A stretch of DNA of 64,000 nt from Neobacillus niacini (GCF_000759675.1 NZ_BAWM01000098.1:124001-188000), one strand, 5' to 3'; positions 34,222 to 42,914 are shown, numbered from the stretch's first letter. Notes: generated by a model not told the origin, from the sequence alone. Program-made: numbers and translations.

Positions 34222-34673
34222 AAATTTGTCCCCTTTCTATGAAATTAATAATTATTCTTCTAGTGGTGAGAACATAAAACTGGATGTCTATAATTATTCT
34301 ATTTATATTCTACTAAGCTATTACTTAAACTTACAAAGAAAATCATAATTATCACAAAGTTTTAACATTTAGGAAATCTTTACTACCGGTTACACACTTA
34401 TTCAAGTTTCTATAATGAATTCTGAACCTAACCACGAAGGCTTTTATTAACTTTGGCTGGCGGGGGTGGGATGGTGCTTTAGATATTTATAATTTTTTGA
34501 AACCCATTTATAGAAAAGATGACCTCTGCTAATACAGAAATCATCACTTAGGTTTTCATTTTTACCACTATTTTTTAATAAACAATGGTAGTCATTAATT
34601 CGTCACTTAAATTACTTTTTGACATATTCACTAATAAGTTTTTATAAATTTTGTTATTTATTGAGAGGTCTTG
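34222..34673. other. katG upstream region and ABC operon 3' end
   Basis: About 450 bp. It contains the katG promoter region with a PerR-like box, and a weak dyad near 34562-34592 that may end the ABC operon. No gene seen. Confidence 0.5.
34288..34302 (-). promoter_or_regulatory. PerR-like box upstream of katG
   Basis: CTATAATTATTCTAT matches the PerR consensus TTATAATNATTATAA at 11 of 14 defined positions. It lies 67-81 bp upstream of the katG start codon. PerR control of a catalase gene is the usual arrangement in Bacillus. Confidence 0.6.
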
Positions 34674-36494
34674 CTATGATGCATTTTCAAACTGACTATT
34701 ATAAAGCTCCGCATAGAAACCATTTTTCGAAAGTAATTCTTCGTGATTTCCACTTTCTATTATGTCTCCATCCTTCATAACAAGGATTAAGTCCGCATTT
34801 TTAATTGTAGAAAGTCTATGGGCAATTACGAATGAAGTTTTTCCGACAGTCAATTTATCCATTGCCTGTTGAATCAATACTTCTGTTCGAGTATCCACCG
34901 AACTTGTCGCCTCGTCTAAAATCAGTAATGGTTTATTATCAACCATCGCCCGTGCAATGGTAATAAGCTGTTTTTGCCCAGCTGAAAGATTTGCTTTATC
35001 GTCGAGAATCGTGTCATATCCCATTGGCAGAGTTTTAATAAAGTGGTGCAGCCCAACTGATTTGGATGCAGCCACTACCTCTTCATCCGTTATGCCATTT
35101 CTGGAATAGACAATATTTTCGCGAATACTTCCTTCAAACAGCCATGTGTCTTGTAGAACCATACTGAAAAGTTCATGAATGTTTTCCCGAGTTAATTTAT
35201 TGATAGGAACACCGTCAATCAATATTTCACCACCGTTGTATTCATAGAAACGCATCAGCAAGTTGACCAATGTTGTTTTCCCAGCACCTGTAGGCCCGAC
35301 AATCGCCACTTTTTCTCCTGCTTTTGCCATTGCCGAAAAGTTTTTGATGACCATTTTATCTTCACTATAGCCAAAGTGTACATTCTTAAACTCGACATCA
35401 CCGATTGCCGTTTCAAGCTTCTCTTTTTTATCACTTTCATTTGCAACTTCTTCTTCAGCGAGAAATTCAAAAACACGTTCACTAGCAGCTGCTGTAGACT
35501 GGAGGTTGGTAGCTGCTTGAGCAAGTTGGGTAAGCGGCTGGGTAAACAGACGGATATAAAGCATAAAGGCAACAATCACACCAAATGAAATCATATTATT
35601 CACGGCAAGAACTGCCCCAACGATACAAACAACGACATAGCCAAAATTACCAACAAACATCATTAACGGCATCATAAGCCCTGACATGAATTGAGATTTC
35701 CATGCGCTTGTATATAGTCTAGTGTTAATCTCATGGAAAGTTTCTCGTGCTTCTTTCTCTCCGTTATAAACTTTCACTACATTGTGTCCTGAATAAATTT
35801 CTTCAATATGACCATTCAATTTTCCTAGCTCTTTTTGCTGCTGAGCAAAGTATCTTTGTGATTTGGAGATAATGAATGTCATAAAACCAAACCCTACTAT
35901 AGTAGACAATATTGCAGCAATGGCCATGATCCAATTTGTGTAGAACATCATGATGAGCGTCCCAAGAAACATGGTTATGGCTGAAACTAGAGTACTTAAG
36001 CTCTGGTTCATTGTTTGGCCAATCATATCTACATCATTCGTAACACGACTAAGGACATCCCCAGTACTTGTTGAATCAAAGTATTTTAAAGGTAAACGGT
36101 TTATTTTGGTTGATAGATCCCTTCGTAAGTTCTTTGAAACACGCTGAGTGACCGTAGCCATAATGAACCCTTGTATATAGTTAAATATAAATCCTAGGCC
36201 ATAAAGGATTGCCAATACAGTTGCGACATTGACAACAGCGTCAAGATCAATGCTCGTCATCATTCCTTCTGTAATCAAATCCGTAATCTCACTAAGTAGA
36301 TCCGGCCCAATAATATTGAAAACAGCACCTGCCATTGCAAGGATCAATGCAATGATGATAGCTGGTAAATATACCTTACAATAGGAGATGAGCTGCCTGA
36401 TCGTTTTCTTGAAATCTTTGGTTTTTCCACCAGGTCCTCCATTTCCTCGTGGGGATTTCATGTGATTGCCACTTTTTTTCTTACCCAATTTCAA
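34674..36494 (-). CDS. ABC exporter, permease-ATPase half (consensus site subunit)
   Basis: A 606-residue type IV ABC half-transporter. After a Gly/Lys-rich N-tail come six membrane helices (about 35-330) and a nucleotide-binding domain with Walker A GPTGAGKTT, signature LSAGQKQLITIARAM, Walker B LLILDEAT with its catalytic Glu and H-loop VIAHRLSTI. It overlaps the upstream exporter gene by 14 bp, so the two form a heterodimer like the YfiB-YfiC or MdlA-MdlB type. TTG 36494 or, with better spacing from AAGGAGG, TTG 36488 may be the start. Drug export is likely given the MarR gene in front. Confidence 0.92.
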   Translation of the reverse strand: MKLGKKKSGNHMKSPRGNGGPGGKTKDFKKTIRQLISYCKVYLPAIIIALILAMAGAVFNIIGPDLLSEITDLITEGMMTSIDLDAVVNVATVLAILYGLGFIFNYIQGFIMATVTQRVSKNLRRDLSTKINRLPLKYFDSTSTGDVLSRVTNDVDMIGQTMNQSLSTLVSAITMFLGTLIMMFYTNWIMAIAAILSTIVGFGFMTFIISKSQRYFAQQQKELGKLNGHIEEIYSGHNVVKVYNGEKEARETFHEINTRLYTSAWKSQFMSGLMMPLMMFVGNFGYVVVCIVGAVLAVNNMISFGVIVAFMLYIRLFTQPLTQLAQAATNLQSTAAASERVFEFLAEEEVANESDKKEKLETAIGDVEFKNVHFGYSEDKMVIKNFSAMAKAGEKVAIVGPTGAGKTTLVNLLMRFYEYNGGEILIDGVPINKLTRENIHELFSMVLQDTWLFEGSIRENIVYSRNGITDEEVVAASKSVGLHHFIKTLPMGYDTILDDKANLSAGQKQLITIARAMVDNKPLLILDEATSSVDTRTEVLIQQAMDKLTVGKTSFVIAHRLSTIKNADLILVMKDGDIIESGNHEELLSKNGFYAELYNSQFENAS

Positions 36495-38244
36495 GCTCCT
36501 CCTTTGACAACTGAGAATAAGCTATTTCCTGATAAACACTGCAATTTTGCATTAACTCTTCATGTGTACCAATGCCAACTACTTCCCCTTCGTCCAGGAC
36601 CACGATCCGGTCAGCATCCTTAATGGTACCGATACGCTGCCCCACAATTAATGTAGTGGCATCTTGTGTTTCTTTTTTGAGTTTTGACCGCAGTACTCGA
36701 TCGGTCTTATAATCAAGCGCTGAGAATGAATCATCGAAAATATAAATTTCTGGTTCTCTATAAACTGCCCTAGCGATAGATAATCTTTGTTTCTGGCCGC
36801 CAGAAATATTGGTACCGCCTTGAGCAATAGCCGCATTATACTGGTCTTCCATCTTTTCAACAAATTCGGTTCCCTGTGCAATATCAATGGCCTTTTTGAC
36901 AACTGATTCATGTTCTGAAATTTCCCCATTGTCCCCATAAGCAACATTGGAAGTAACTGTACCGCTGAACAACACTGCTTTTTGCGATACATAACCGATT
37001 CTTTTGCGTAACGACTCCTGAGTATATTGTTTAACATTCACACCATCTACCAACACTTCTCCTTCTGTTGCATCAAAATAGCGTGGAATAAGGTTGAGTA
37101 GTGTACTCTTACCACTGCCAGTTGAGCCGATCAATGCCACCGTTTCTCCTTTACTTGCTGTGAAACTTACATTTCGTAGGATATACTCGGCTGCATCAGG
37201 ATATTTAAAACTTACATTTCGGAATTCGATTTCTCCAGAAAGACCATTTTTCCCTTCTGTTACGTTTCCATCAATGATTTTTGCTTCGGTATCAAGCACT
37301 TCTTTAATACGTTTTGCAGAAACGGATGCACGTGGAAGCATGAAAAACACAAATGAAAGCATCATAAATGCCATAATAACCTGCATGGCATAAGACGAGA
37401 AAACAACCATGTCCGAGAACAAGGATAATCGGTCAGGCAGTGCAGCAGCGTTAATTAAGAAGGCACCAATCCAATAGATTGCTAGACCCATACCTGACAT
37501 GATGATTCCCATAGTCGGCATCATAAACGCCATCGCTCGGCTGGTGAAAAGATTTGTATTTGTAAGCATGTTGTTGGCTTCTTCAAATTTCTTTTCCTGA
37601 TAACCACCAGCGTTGTAGGCATGCACAACACGAATGCCCGTCAAGTTTTCCCTTGTTACACGGTTCAAGTTATCTGTTAAACTCTGAATCATTTTGAACT
37701 TTGGCATCGCAACAAAAATAAGAATACAGAGCATCAATATAAGGAATAAAACCGCAAATCCAGTAGCGGCTGTCCATTGCCAGCTTTTTCCCATCATTTT
37801 AATGACTGCCCAAACAGCTAAAATCGGGGCCTTTACGATTACTTGAAGTCCCATTGCAATAAGTAATTGAATCTGAGTGATATCATTCGTTGATCGCGTA
37901 ATCAGACTTGCTGTTGAAAATCCGTTGATTTCTTCAATAGAAAAAGACATCGTCTTCTCGAACACCATCGCTCGAAGACGAACAGAAAAACCGGCAGCAA
38001 CTTTGGCTGCAAAGAAACCAACAATGATAGAAGCGATCATACTACCAATTGCACACAATAGCATATATCCACCTTGAAGGAGAACATCGCTCATCTTACT
38101 TCCTTCTGTCTGAACCAGCATGGTGATTTCATGCATATAATCAGGAAGTTTTAAATCAAGATACACCTGTGTCACAATGAATACCAAACTAAACATAATT
38201 AACAGGTATTCTTTTTTCTGTAAATATTTAAAAATTTGCAACAT
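36481..38244 (-). CDS. ABC exporter, permease-ATPase half (degenerate site subunit)
   Basis: A 587-residue half-transporter with six membrane helices and a nucleotide-binding domain: Walker A GSTGSGKST, signature ISGGQKQRLSIARAV and Walker B EIYIFDDSFSALD. The residue after the Walker B Asp is Asp, not Glu, which is the known mark of the non-catalytic site in heterodimeric exporters. The H-loop has Gln (IVGQRIGTI) in place of His, again fitting a degenerate site. AGGAGG precedes ATG. It is the second gene of the marR-ABC-ABC operon. Confidence 0.92.
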   Translation of the reverse strand: MLQIFKYLQKKEYLLIMFSLVFIVTQVYLDLKLPDYMHEITMLVQTEGSKMSDVLLQGGYMLLCAIGSMIASIIVGFFAAKVAAGFSVRLRAMVFEKTMSFSIEEINGFSTASLITRSTNDITQIQLLIAMGLQVIVKAPILAVWAVIKMMGKSWQWTAATGFAVLFLILMLCILIFVAMPKFKMIQSLTDNLNRVTRENLTGIRVVHAYNAGGYQEKKFEEANNMLTNTNLFTSRAMAFMMPTMGIIMSGMGLAIYWIGAFLINAAALPDRLSLFSDMVVFSSYAMQVIMAFMMLSFVFFMLPRASVSAKRIKEVLDTEAKIIDGNVTEGKNGLSGEIEFRNVSFKYPDAAEYILRNVSFTASKGETVALIGSTGSGKSTLLNLIPRYFDATEGEVLVDGVNVKQYTQESLRKRIGYVSQKAVLFSGTVTSNVAYGDNGEISEHESVVKKAIDIAQGTEFVEKMEDQYNAAIAQGGTNISGGQKQRLSIARAVYREPEIYIFDDSFSALDYKTDRVLRSKLKKETQDATTLIVGQRIGTIKDADRIVVLDEGEVVGIGTHEELMQNCSVYQEIAYSQLSKEELEIG

Positions 38245-38278
38245 GTTTTATCCCTCCTGAGAACCATTTGCAATAAAC

Positions 38279-38295
38279 CTAATAGTGTTAGATAC
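38279..38295 (-). promoter_or_regulatory. Second MarR-type operator
   Basis: CTAATAGTGTTAGATAC matches the palindrome at 38785-38807 at 15 of 17 positions. It lies between marR and the first ABC gene. Confidence 0.5.
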
Positions 38296-38318
38296 TTTTG
38301 AAAAATTAAGCAGATCCA

Positions 38319-38765
38319 CTACTCCTGCCTGCATTCTTGATCATTCATTTCATTGGTAATTTCCTTAATCCGTTTAATAATTCGAATTAATTCTTGTGCA
38401 TCTTTTTCACCAAGTTTCTGAAGTGTTTGCTGCATCATCGAAATCAGTTTATTATATTCTTCCATGATAAAGCTTTTACCCGGTTCAGTTATCGTAACAA
38501 TAACCATTCGTTTGTCAATCTCATCCTTATTTCGCTCAATAAATCCTTTTTTAGCTAAACTATTGAGTGCGGATGCAACACGAGGGGTGGTGAGATCGAG
38601 TTTATCACTGAGGTCACCTGATGGAACCCCGTTTTTTCCAAAAGTAAGATACCCTAATATTCTCCTTTCTCCATGAGATAGGTCGTCAACTTTTTTCTGA
38701 AACGGCAGTTTAGCTGTCCTAGTCAAAATATGAAACAGTTCTTCCGCTAACAATTTGTAATCCAT
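38319..38765 (-). CDS. MarR-family transcriptional regulator
   Basis: 148 residues with the winged helix-turn-helix of MarR (DLSHGERRILGYLTFGKNGV, LTTPRVASALNSLAKKGFIE, then the wing RNKDEIDKRMVIVTITEPGK). It heads the operon for the ABC exporter. A perfect 11-bp inverted repeat 20 bp upstream of its start and a near copy before the ABC gene suggest that it represses both itself and the exporter. The ligand is unknown. ATG with AAGGAG upstream. Confidence 0.92.
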   Translation of the reverse strand: MDYKLLAEELFHILTRTAKLPFQKKVDDLSHGERRILGYLTFGKNGVPSGDLSDKLDLTTPRVASALNSLAKKGFIERNKDEIDKRMVIVTITEPGKSFIMEEYNKLISMMQQTLQKLGEKDAQELIRIIKRIKEITNEMNDQECRQE

Positions 38766-38784
38766 AACTAAACTCCTTCAAGAA

Positions 38785-38807
38785 ATTATCTAATACTATT
38801 AGATAAT
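38785..38807 (-). promoter_or_regulatory. MarR operator palindrome
   Basis: ATTATCTAATA, one base, TATTAGATAAT: a perfect dyad 20 bp ahead of marR. Confidence 0.75.
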
Positions 38808-38840
38808 ATATTGTTTTATGCTTATTTTGTCAATAAAATG

Positions 38841-38882
38841 GGCAGCCTATCGTTCAATTTTGAATGGTAGGCTGCCTTTTTA
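38841..38882 (+). terminator. Orphan intrinsic terminator
   Basis: Arms GGCAGCCTA / TAGGCTGCC with an inner TTCAA/TTGAA pair, then TTTTTA on the plus strand. The genes to its left all run the other way, so no plus-strand gene is there to end. Confidence 0.7.
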
Positions 38883-38888
38883 CTTGGT

Positions 38889-38985
38889 ATTTGTAGATAT
38901 CCTCAAGAAGTGTGTATATATCTTAGGATTTTGTGTAGATACCGAACAGGAATATGTAGATATATTCCAAAAGTGTGTAGAAATA
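38889..38985 (+). repeat. Five degenerate TGTGTAGATAT direct repeats at about 21-bp spacing
   Basis: TTGTAGATATC (38890), TGTGTATATATC (38911), TGTGTAGATACC (38931), TATGTAGATATA (38953) and TGTGTAGAAATA (38974). The even spacing is two helical turns or seven codons. Confidence 0.6.
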
Positions 38986-39059
38986 ACCATCTAAGTATCC
39001 AAACGGGAAAATTAGCAGCGTATCGTATTGTGAAAAGGTTATTGGGACAAAACTAGAAG

Positions 39060-39165
39060 CGTAGAAGTACGCCAACCAGCAGAAAAAATCTAAGAAAGAA
39101 TCCCTGTCTGATCGGGTTGAACGGTTGATTCACGAAGGGAAAATTATGTTACAGGAGGAAATCTA
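39060..39165 (+). pseudogene. Tail of a phage-type gene, upstream overlap partner
   Basis: A frame ends KKESLSDRVERLIHEGKIML then QEEI and stop, touching the ATG of the helicase-loader gene. It lacks a start and is blocked by a stop a few codons upstream, so it is the 3' remnant of a deleted gene. Confidence 0.4.
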
Positions 39166-39504
39166 ATGACCAAGGAAGAGGTAGTCAAACTTTTAGTACT
39201 GATTGAATCGGTTTATTTCAATTGCATATTTAAAGACGAAACGGTTCAGCAATGGTTTCAATTTTGTTCTGAGATGGATTATGAGAAGATATTAACGAAT
39301 CTGAAAAACCATATTCGGAAAAGTCCCTTTCCTCCTGCGATTGGTGATATTGCTGTATTCAACTTTGAAGAAAATCATTTTCCTGCCACGTTACAGGAAT
39401 GGATGAAGGAAGGACGGGAGAGAATTGAATGCGATCATAAATCAAACAAACGAGGACCACTACCTGCCTGGCTAGCCGAATATTCACCAAGAAAATCCGT
39501 TTGA
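39166..39504 (+). CDS. Phage replicative helicase loader/inhibitor-like protein
   Basis: 112 residues (MTKEEVVKLLVLIESVYFNC, then DETVQQWFQFCSEMDYEKIL and IRKSPFPPAIGDIAVF). The order of a helical N-domain followed by a PFPPxIxDI segment recalls the phage G40P-type helicase loader/inhibitor family. Strong AGGAGG before ATG. No other phage replication genes surround it, so it is probably a survivor of a decayed prophage. Confidence 0.6.
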   Translation: MTKEEVVKLLVLIESVYFNCIFKDETVQQWFQFCSEMDYEKILTNLKNHIRKSPFPPAIGDIAVFNFEENHFPATLQEWMKEGRERIECDHKSNKRGPLPAWLAEYSPRKSV

Positions 39505-39597
39505 CGCGGAAGGAAGTAGGTGTTATTAATCTAGCATTTGAGAAGAACTATTGCCGCTATCTGGATTATCAATTAGGATAAATTCAGATAATAATAC

Positions 39598-39638
39598 AAG
39601 GATATTTAGACCAGCAGCCGGGTTAAATATCCTTTTTT
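39598..39638 (+). terminator. Terminator after the phage relic
   Basis: Arms AAGGATATTTA / TTAAATATCCTT then TTTTT, with a 14-nt loop. Confidence 0.7.
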
Positions 39639-39734
39639 AATATATAATGAGTTCTATGGATATTAATGAGATTTCATCACATTTATATCCATAGAAAAAC
39701 ATAAATGAATGTACACCTTAGAGGAGATTTTTTT

Positions 39735-40646
39735 ATGAATCAGGAATTTATTTACATTATAATCATCATTGCCTTTGGCTATCTATTAAAAAGGATAAAT
39801 ATTTTACAAGAAAAAGATGGAGAAGTCATTTCAAAAATTATCTTTAAAATTACCCTTCCCGCCTTAGTTCTTGTAACATTCGATTCCGTAAAGATAGAAA
39901 CTTCTTTAATTTTGTTACCCGTTATTGTACTCGTTTATGGAATCATAACAGCATTTTTAGGCTTATTAGTGTTTAAAAACGAGGATAGAGAATTAAAGGG
40001 TTCTCTTCTAATGCTATCTTCCGGGTTTAATGTAGGCTTATTTGCATTTCCTTTGGTTTATGCGATATGGGGGATAGATGGATTAACATATTTTAGTATG
40101 TTTGATGTTGGAGCCTCATTTGTAGTCTTTGGAATTAGCTACATATTAGGAAGTTATTTTTCAGAAGAAGGTCTACGACTTAACATAGTGGAAATTCTAA
40201 AAAAACTGGGGAAGTCTATTCCGTTAATGACTTATATCATTGCTAGTATTTTAAATCTTAGTCAAATCCAATTACCTGACACGATCATTAATGTTGCAAG
40301 TAAAATCTCTGGAGCTAACATGCCGTTGTCTTTATTGTTATTAGGACTCTTCCTAAATTTTAAATTTGATAGACAATTTATTAAGCCTATGGTGAAATTC
40401 TTAACCTTCCGATATGGTTTAGGACTTATCGTGGGTTTAGTTTTATACTTTATCCTTCCATTCGATATTATGTTTCGATATACCATTCTGATTGGACTGT
40501 TACTGCCTGTTGCAGCATCCGCCTTAACATTTGCAGTTGAATTTAAATATAGTACCAACAGCACCCGTTTTATAGCCACTATGTCAAATATAACGATTTT
40601 TATTAGTATTGTTATTTTATATATTTTTGCTAATTTTATTTTATAA
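39735..40646 (+). CDS. AEC-family (auxin efflux carrier-like) permease
   Basis: 303 residues, about ten hydrophobic helices in two repeats, with the family features of an N-terminal ITLPALVLVTFD segment and a LMLSSGFNVGLFAFPLVYAI segment near the middle. Bacterial AEC proteins move malate, malonate or other organic acids. ATG at 39735 has GAGGAG eight bases upstream, which decides it over an ATG at 39705. It stands alone; the substrate cannot be read. Confidence 0.85.
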   Translation: MNQEFIYIIIIIAFGYLLKRINILQEKDGEVISKIIFKITLPALVLVTFDSVKIETSLILLPVIVLVYGIITAFLGLLVFKNEDRELKGSLLMLSSGFNVGLFAFPLVYAIWGIDGLTYFSMFDVGASFVVFGISYILGSYFSEEGLRLNIVEILKKLGKSIPLMTYIIASILNLSQIQLPDTIINVASKISGANMPLSLLLLGLFLNFKFDRQFIKPMVKFLTFRYGLGLIVGLVLYFILPFDIMFRYTILIGLLLPVAASALTFAVEFKYSTNSTRFIATMSNITIFISIVILYIFANFIL

Positions 40647-40654
40647 AGTGTTGA

Positions 40655-40708
40655 CCAAAAAACAAACCCCCTAAGATTTAACTAACGGGTTCACTTGTGG
40701 GGTGCAAA
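40655..40708 (+). repeat. Left arm of a long imperfect inverted repeat
   Basis: Contains CCCCCTAAGATTTAACTAAC and GGGTTCACTTGTGGGGTGCA. The reverse complement recurs at 41314-41366, sharing TAACGGGTTCACTT exactly and the TGCAAA end. Confidence 0.65.
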
Positions 40709-40807
40709 AATGGAAATAACAAGTCAAAACAATGGCTCATTCACCAGTTTTTCACCACCTAATTCGTGGGACAATTCATATATGTTTTTCCAACTTACTA
40801 TCCTGTG

Positions 40808-41112
40808 GTTTTTGCCCTCCATCAACTTTATGAAGGACATTTCTCCTGTACTCCTACCGAGTTTTGTCCTTCATCGGCTTTATGAAGGACATTTCTCCTG
40901 TATTCCTACGGGGTTTTGTCCTTCATTGGCTTTATGAAGGACATTTCTCCTGTATTCCTACGGGGTTTTGTCCTTCATCGGCTTTATGAAGGACATTTCT
41001 CTTGATTTCCTACGGGGTTTTGTCCTTCATCGGCTTTATGAAGGACATTTCTCTTGATTTCCTTCGGGGTTTTGTCCTTCATTGGCTCTATAAAGGACAT
41101 TTTTCTTGATGT
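40808..41112 (+). repeat. About six tandem 52-bp hairpin repeats
   Basis: Units begin at about 40809, 40861, 40913, 40965, 41017 and 41069. Each holds TGTCCTTCAT, a 7-base loop (CGGCTTT or TGGCTTT), ATGAAGGACA, then TTTCTCCTGTATTCCTACGG or a close variant. Central units are almost identical and the outer ones diverge. Not coding: the frame across it merely repeats. Confidence 0.85.
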
Positions 41113-41253
41113 ACTATAAAACTTCAATACATATTCACCATAAATCACACCAAATTCGCATACACTTTAATAATTATTTCCTTCTTTAGGGTTACCTTGC
41201 TAATTCTGATGAGAATAAGACACAAATACACCATCAAACCTTATATGATAACA

Positions 41254-41300
41254 AAAAAACACACTGTGATTTCTTATGTGAAATACAGTGTGTTTTGTCT
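41254..41300. terminator. Hairpin with A/T flanks inside the repeat block
   Basis: Arms AAAACACACTGTGATTTC / GTGAAATACAGTGTGTTTT (imperfect). It may end transcription from either side. Confidence 0.6.
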
Positions 41301-41313
41301 TGAGAATTGTTTG

Positions 41314-41366
41314 TTTGCACCTCTGAAGTGAACCCGTTAGGATTTAACTTAGTGGGTTTTGCTGGT
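41314..41366 (-). repeat. Right arm of the long imperfect inverted repeat
   Basis: Reverse complement of the left arm at 40655-40708 with a few changes. The two arms bound about 605 bp that contain the 52-bp repeats and no gene. Confidence 0.65.
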
Positions 41367-41416
41367 TGTTTACATATTAATTACGTTTGAAGTTAAACCT
41401 TACTTTTGTTTATAAA

Positions 41417-41869
41417 CTACGATACCGGAATTCCCATACTTGCACGCAACAGCAGCGCTTCAGCAAACTTGTCACAACGATGAAAATCCTGTTCTTGTGG
41501 CCGAAGTTCAACCTTTAGGGTCGCAGCTAAGTTTGTATGAACGTATAGCATGTCTCGAAATTGATCGACTGCTCCACAAAACATGGGATAAAAGCTATCT
41601 CCAGTTCCAAAAACGGCAGTAGTAATTTCTTTCCTATTAAGTGATTCAAACGCTTGATAGAGTCGCCTCATTTCCTTTGGAATTTCACCATTTCCCCACG
41701 TATACGTTCCGATAGCTACTGCATTATATTGGCATAAATCAGCTAATGAAAACTCTTCTATACTATAAATTGATAAATGGACTGACTTCGTTAACAAGAT
41801 TTGATAAAGCTCTTCAGCCAATTCTTTTGTGTTTCCTGATACAGACGCATAAACAATGGCAACTTTCAT
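41417..41869 (-). CDS. Flavodoxin
   Basis: 150 residues. The FMN phosphate loop is YASVSGNTKELAEELYQIL (a T/S-x-T/S-G-N-T form) and the second loop is GTYTWGNGEIP, with a third segment FGTGDSFYPMFCGAVDQF. It is a low-potential electron carrier. ATG 41869 is one base past the nrdB stop, so translation is coupled and no separate ribosome site is needed; the longer frame to 41953 overlaps nrdB. As third gene of the reductase operon it probably reduces the NrdB cofactor or the reductase system, as NrdI does in class Ib, but it is a classical flavodoxin, not NrdI. Confidence 0.85.
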   Translation of the reverse strand: MKVAIVYASVSGNTKELAEELYQILLTKSVHLSIYSIEEFSLADLCQYNAVAIGTYTWGNGEIPKEMRRLYQAFESLNRKEITTAVFGTGDSFYPMFCGAVDQFRDMLYVHTNLAATLKVELRPQEQDFHRCDKFAEALLLRASMGIPVS

Positions 41870-41870
41870 T

Positions 41871-42914
41871 TTACAGTTCGTCAAATCCATTGGACTGTGA
41901 GACCTTTGAATAGGTTCTTGACTTTTGTTCAAAGAAATCCGACTTTGTCTCATTCATCATTTCATCTCCAAATATTTGAATCCACGGCATCGGATTACTT
42001 CTTTCTTCATAAAGATTGTTCAAGCCAATCTGTCTCAATCGTTTATTTGCTAAATATTCTACATACCCTTCGAATTCCTCTAAATCGATTCCTTTTATTT
42101 CAGCTAAAATATATTGAGCCCACTCTTTTTCCAGCTCAACAGCTTCACTAACTGTTTGATAGACATATTTAATATTTTCATCTGTATGAAGCTCAGGATT
42201 TTCTGTTAAAAGAATTCGAATGAATTGAGCAATAAAGTAGGCATGCTGCATTTCATCCCGTTGAATATAACTAATCATCGTACTTGTTTTCAGCATTTTT
42301 TGCTGACGTGCTAAGTGATAGAAAAAGGCAAAACCTGCGTAAAAATAGATACCTTCCAGGTTGATTGAGTTTACACATAACTTAAATAAAGATTGTGGCG
42401 TTGGATTTTGTCTAAACTCCTCATAAGCATCTAGTATAAGTTGATTTCGTTTTCGTACAATGTGATCACTTTTCGCTTGATTAAATCGTTCATTTTGTTC
42501 GCCAATGGGAATAAGCGAGCTTAGTATATAAGAATACGATTCATTATGAACGGCTTCTTGTTGTGAAATAACCGCAAAGATGGCTTTGAAACTAGAGTCA
42601 CTCACATAATCCATTACTTGAGTCATGGTTGGTGTCTGCAAGCTATCAAGTGAAGCAAGCTGCGTATTAATACGCAGAAACACATCCTTTTCTATATTAG
42701 TAAGGGAATCCCATTGTTTTATATCATCCTGCATATTAATTTCTTGTGGTTTCCAAAAGTTTGATAATAGAGTTTGATATAAGTCGTACATTTTTGGGTA
42801 GGCAATATCATTCCAGTTAAGAATGCCCGATGACTTTCCATTTATGATTCCAGTGGATTTGTTTGGAAAGTCAGGATTTAGTAATTTAATTTTGGTTAAT
42901 GGTGTATGTATCAT
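41871..42914 (-). CDS. nrdB: Class I ribonucleotide reductase, beta subunit
   Basis: Houses the dimetal-tyrosyl radical. Expected ligands are present: Asp90 (LASLDSLQ), Glu120 and His123 (QQEAVHNESY), a Glu in NLEGIYFYAGF and Glu/His in RDEMQHAYF. Tyr127, four residues after the first His, sits where the radical Tyr of class Ia enzymes lies. ATG 42914 is preferred because GAGGAGG is nine bases upstream; TTG 42923 is too close. It is second in the nrdA-nrdB-flavodoxin operon controlled by the cobalamin riboswitch. Confidence 0.95.
   Translation of the reverse strand: MIHTPLTKIKLLNPDFPNKSTGIINGKSSGILNWNDIAYPKMYDLYQTLLSNFWKPQEINMQDDIKQWDSLTNIEKDVFLRINTQLASLDSLQTPTMTQVMDYVSDSSFKAIFAVISQQEAVHNESYSYILSSLIPIGEQNERFNQAKSDHIVRKRNQLILDAYEEFRQNPTPQSLFKLCVNSINLEGIYFYAGFAFFYHLARQQKMLKTSTMISYIQRDEMQHAYFIAQFIRILLTENPELHTDENIKYVYQTVSEAVELEKEWAQYILAEIKGIDLEEFEGYVEYLANKRLRQIGLNNLYEERSNPMPWIQIFGDEMMNETKSDFFEQKSRTYSKVSQSNGFDEL

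Noticed and set aside
40695..40937. 80-codon frame in the repeat block
   Set aside because: It reads through the 52-bp repeats, which are not a multiple of three, so its sequence is not conserved between units.
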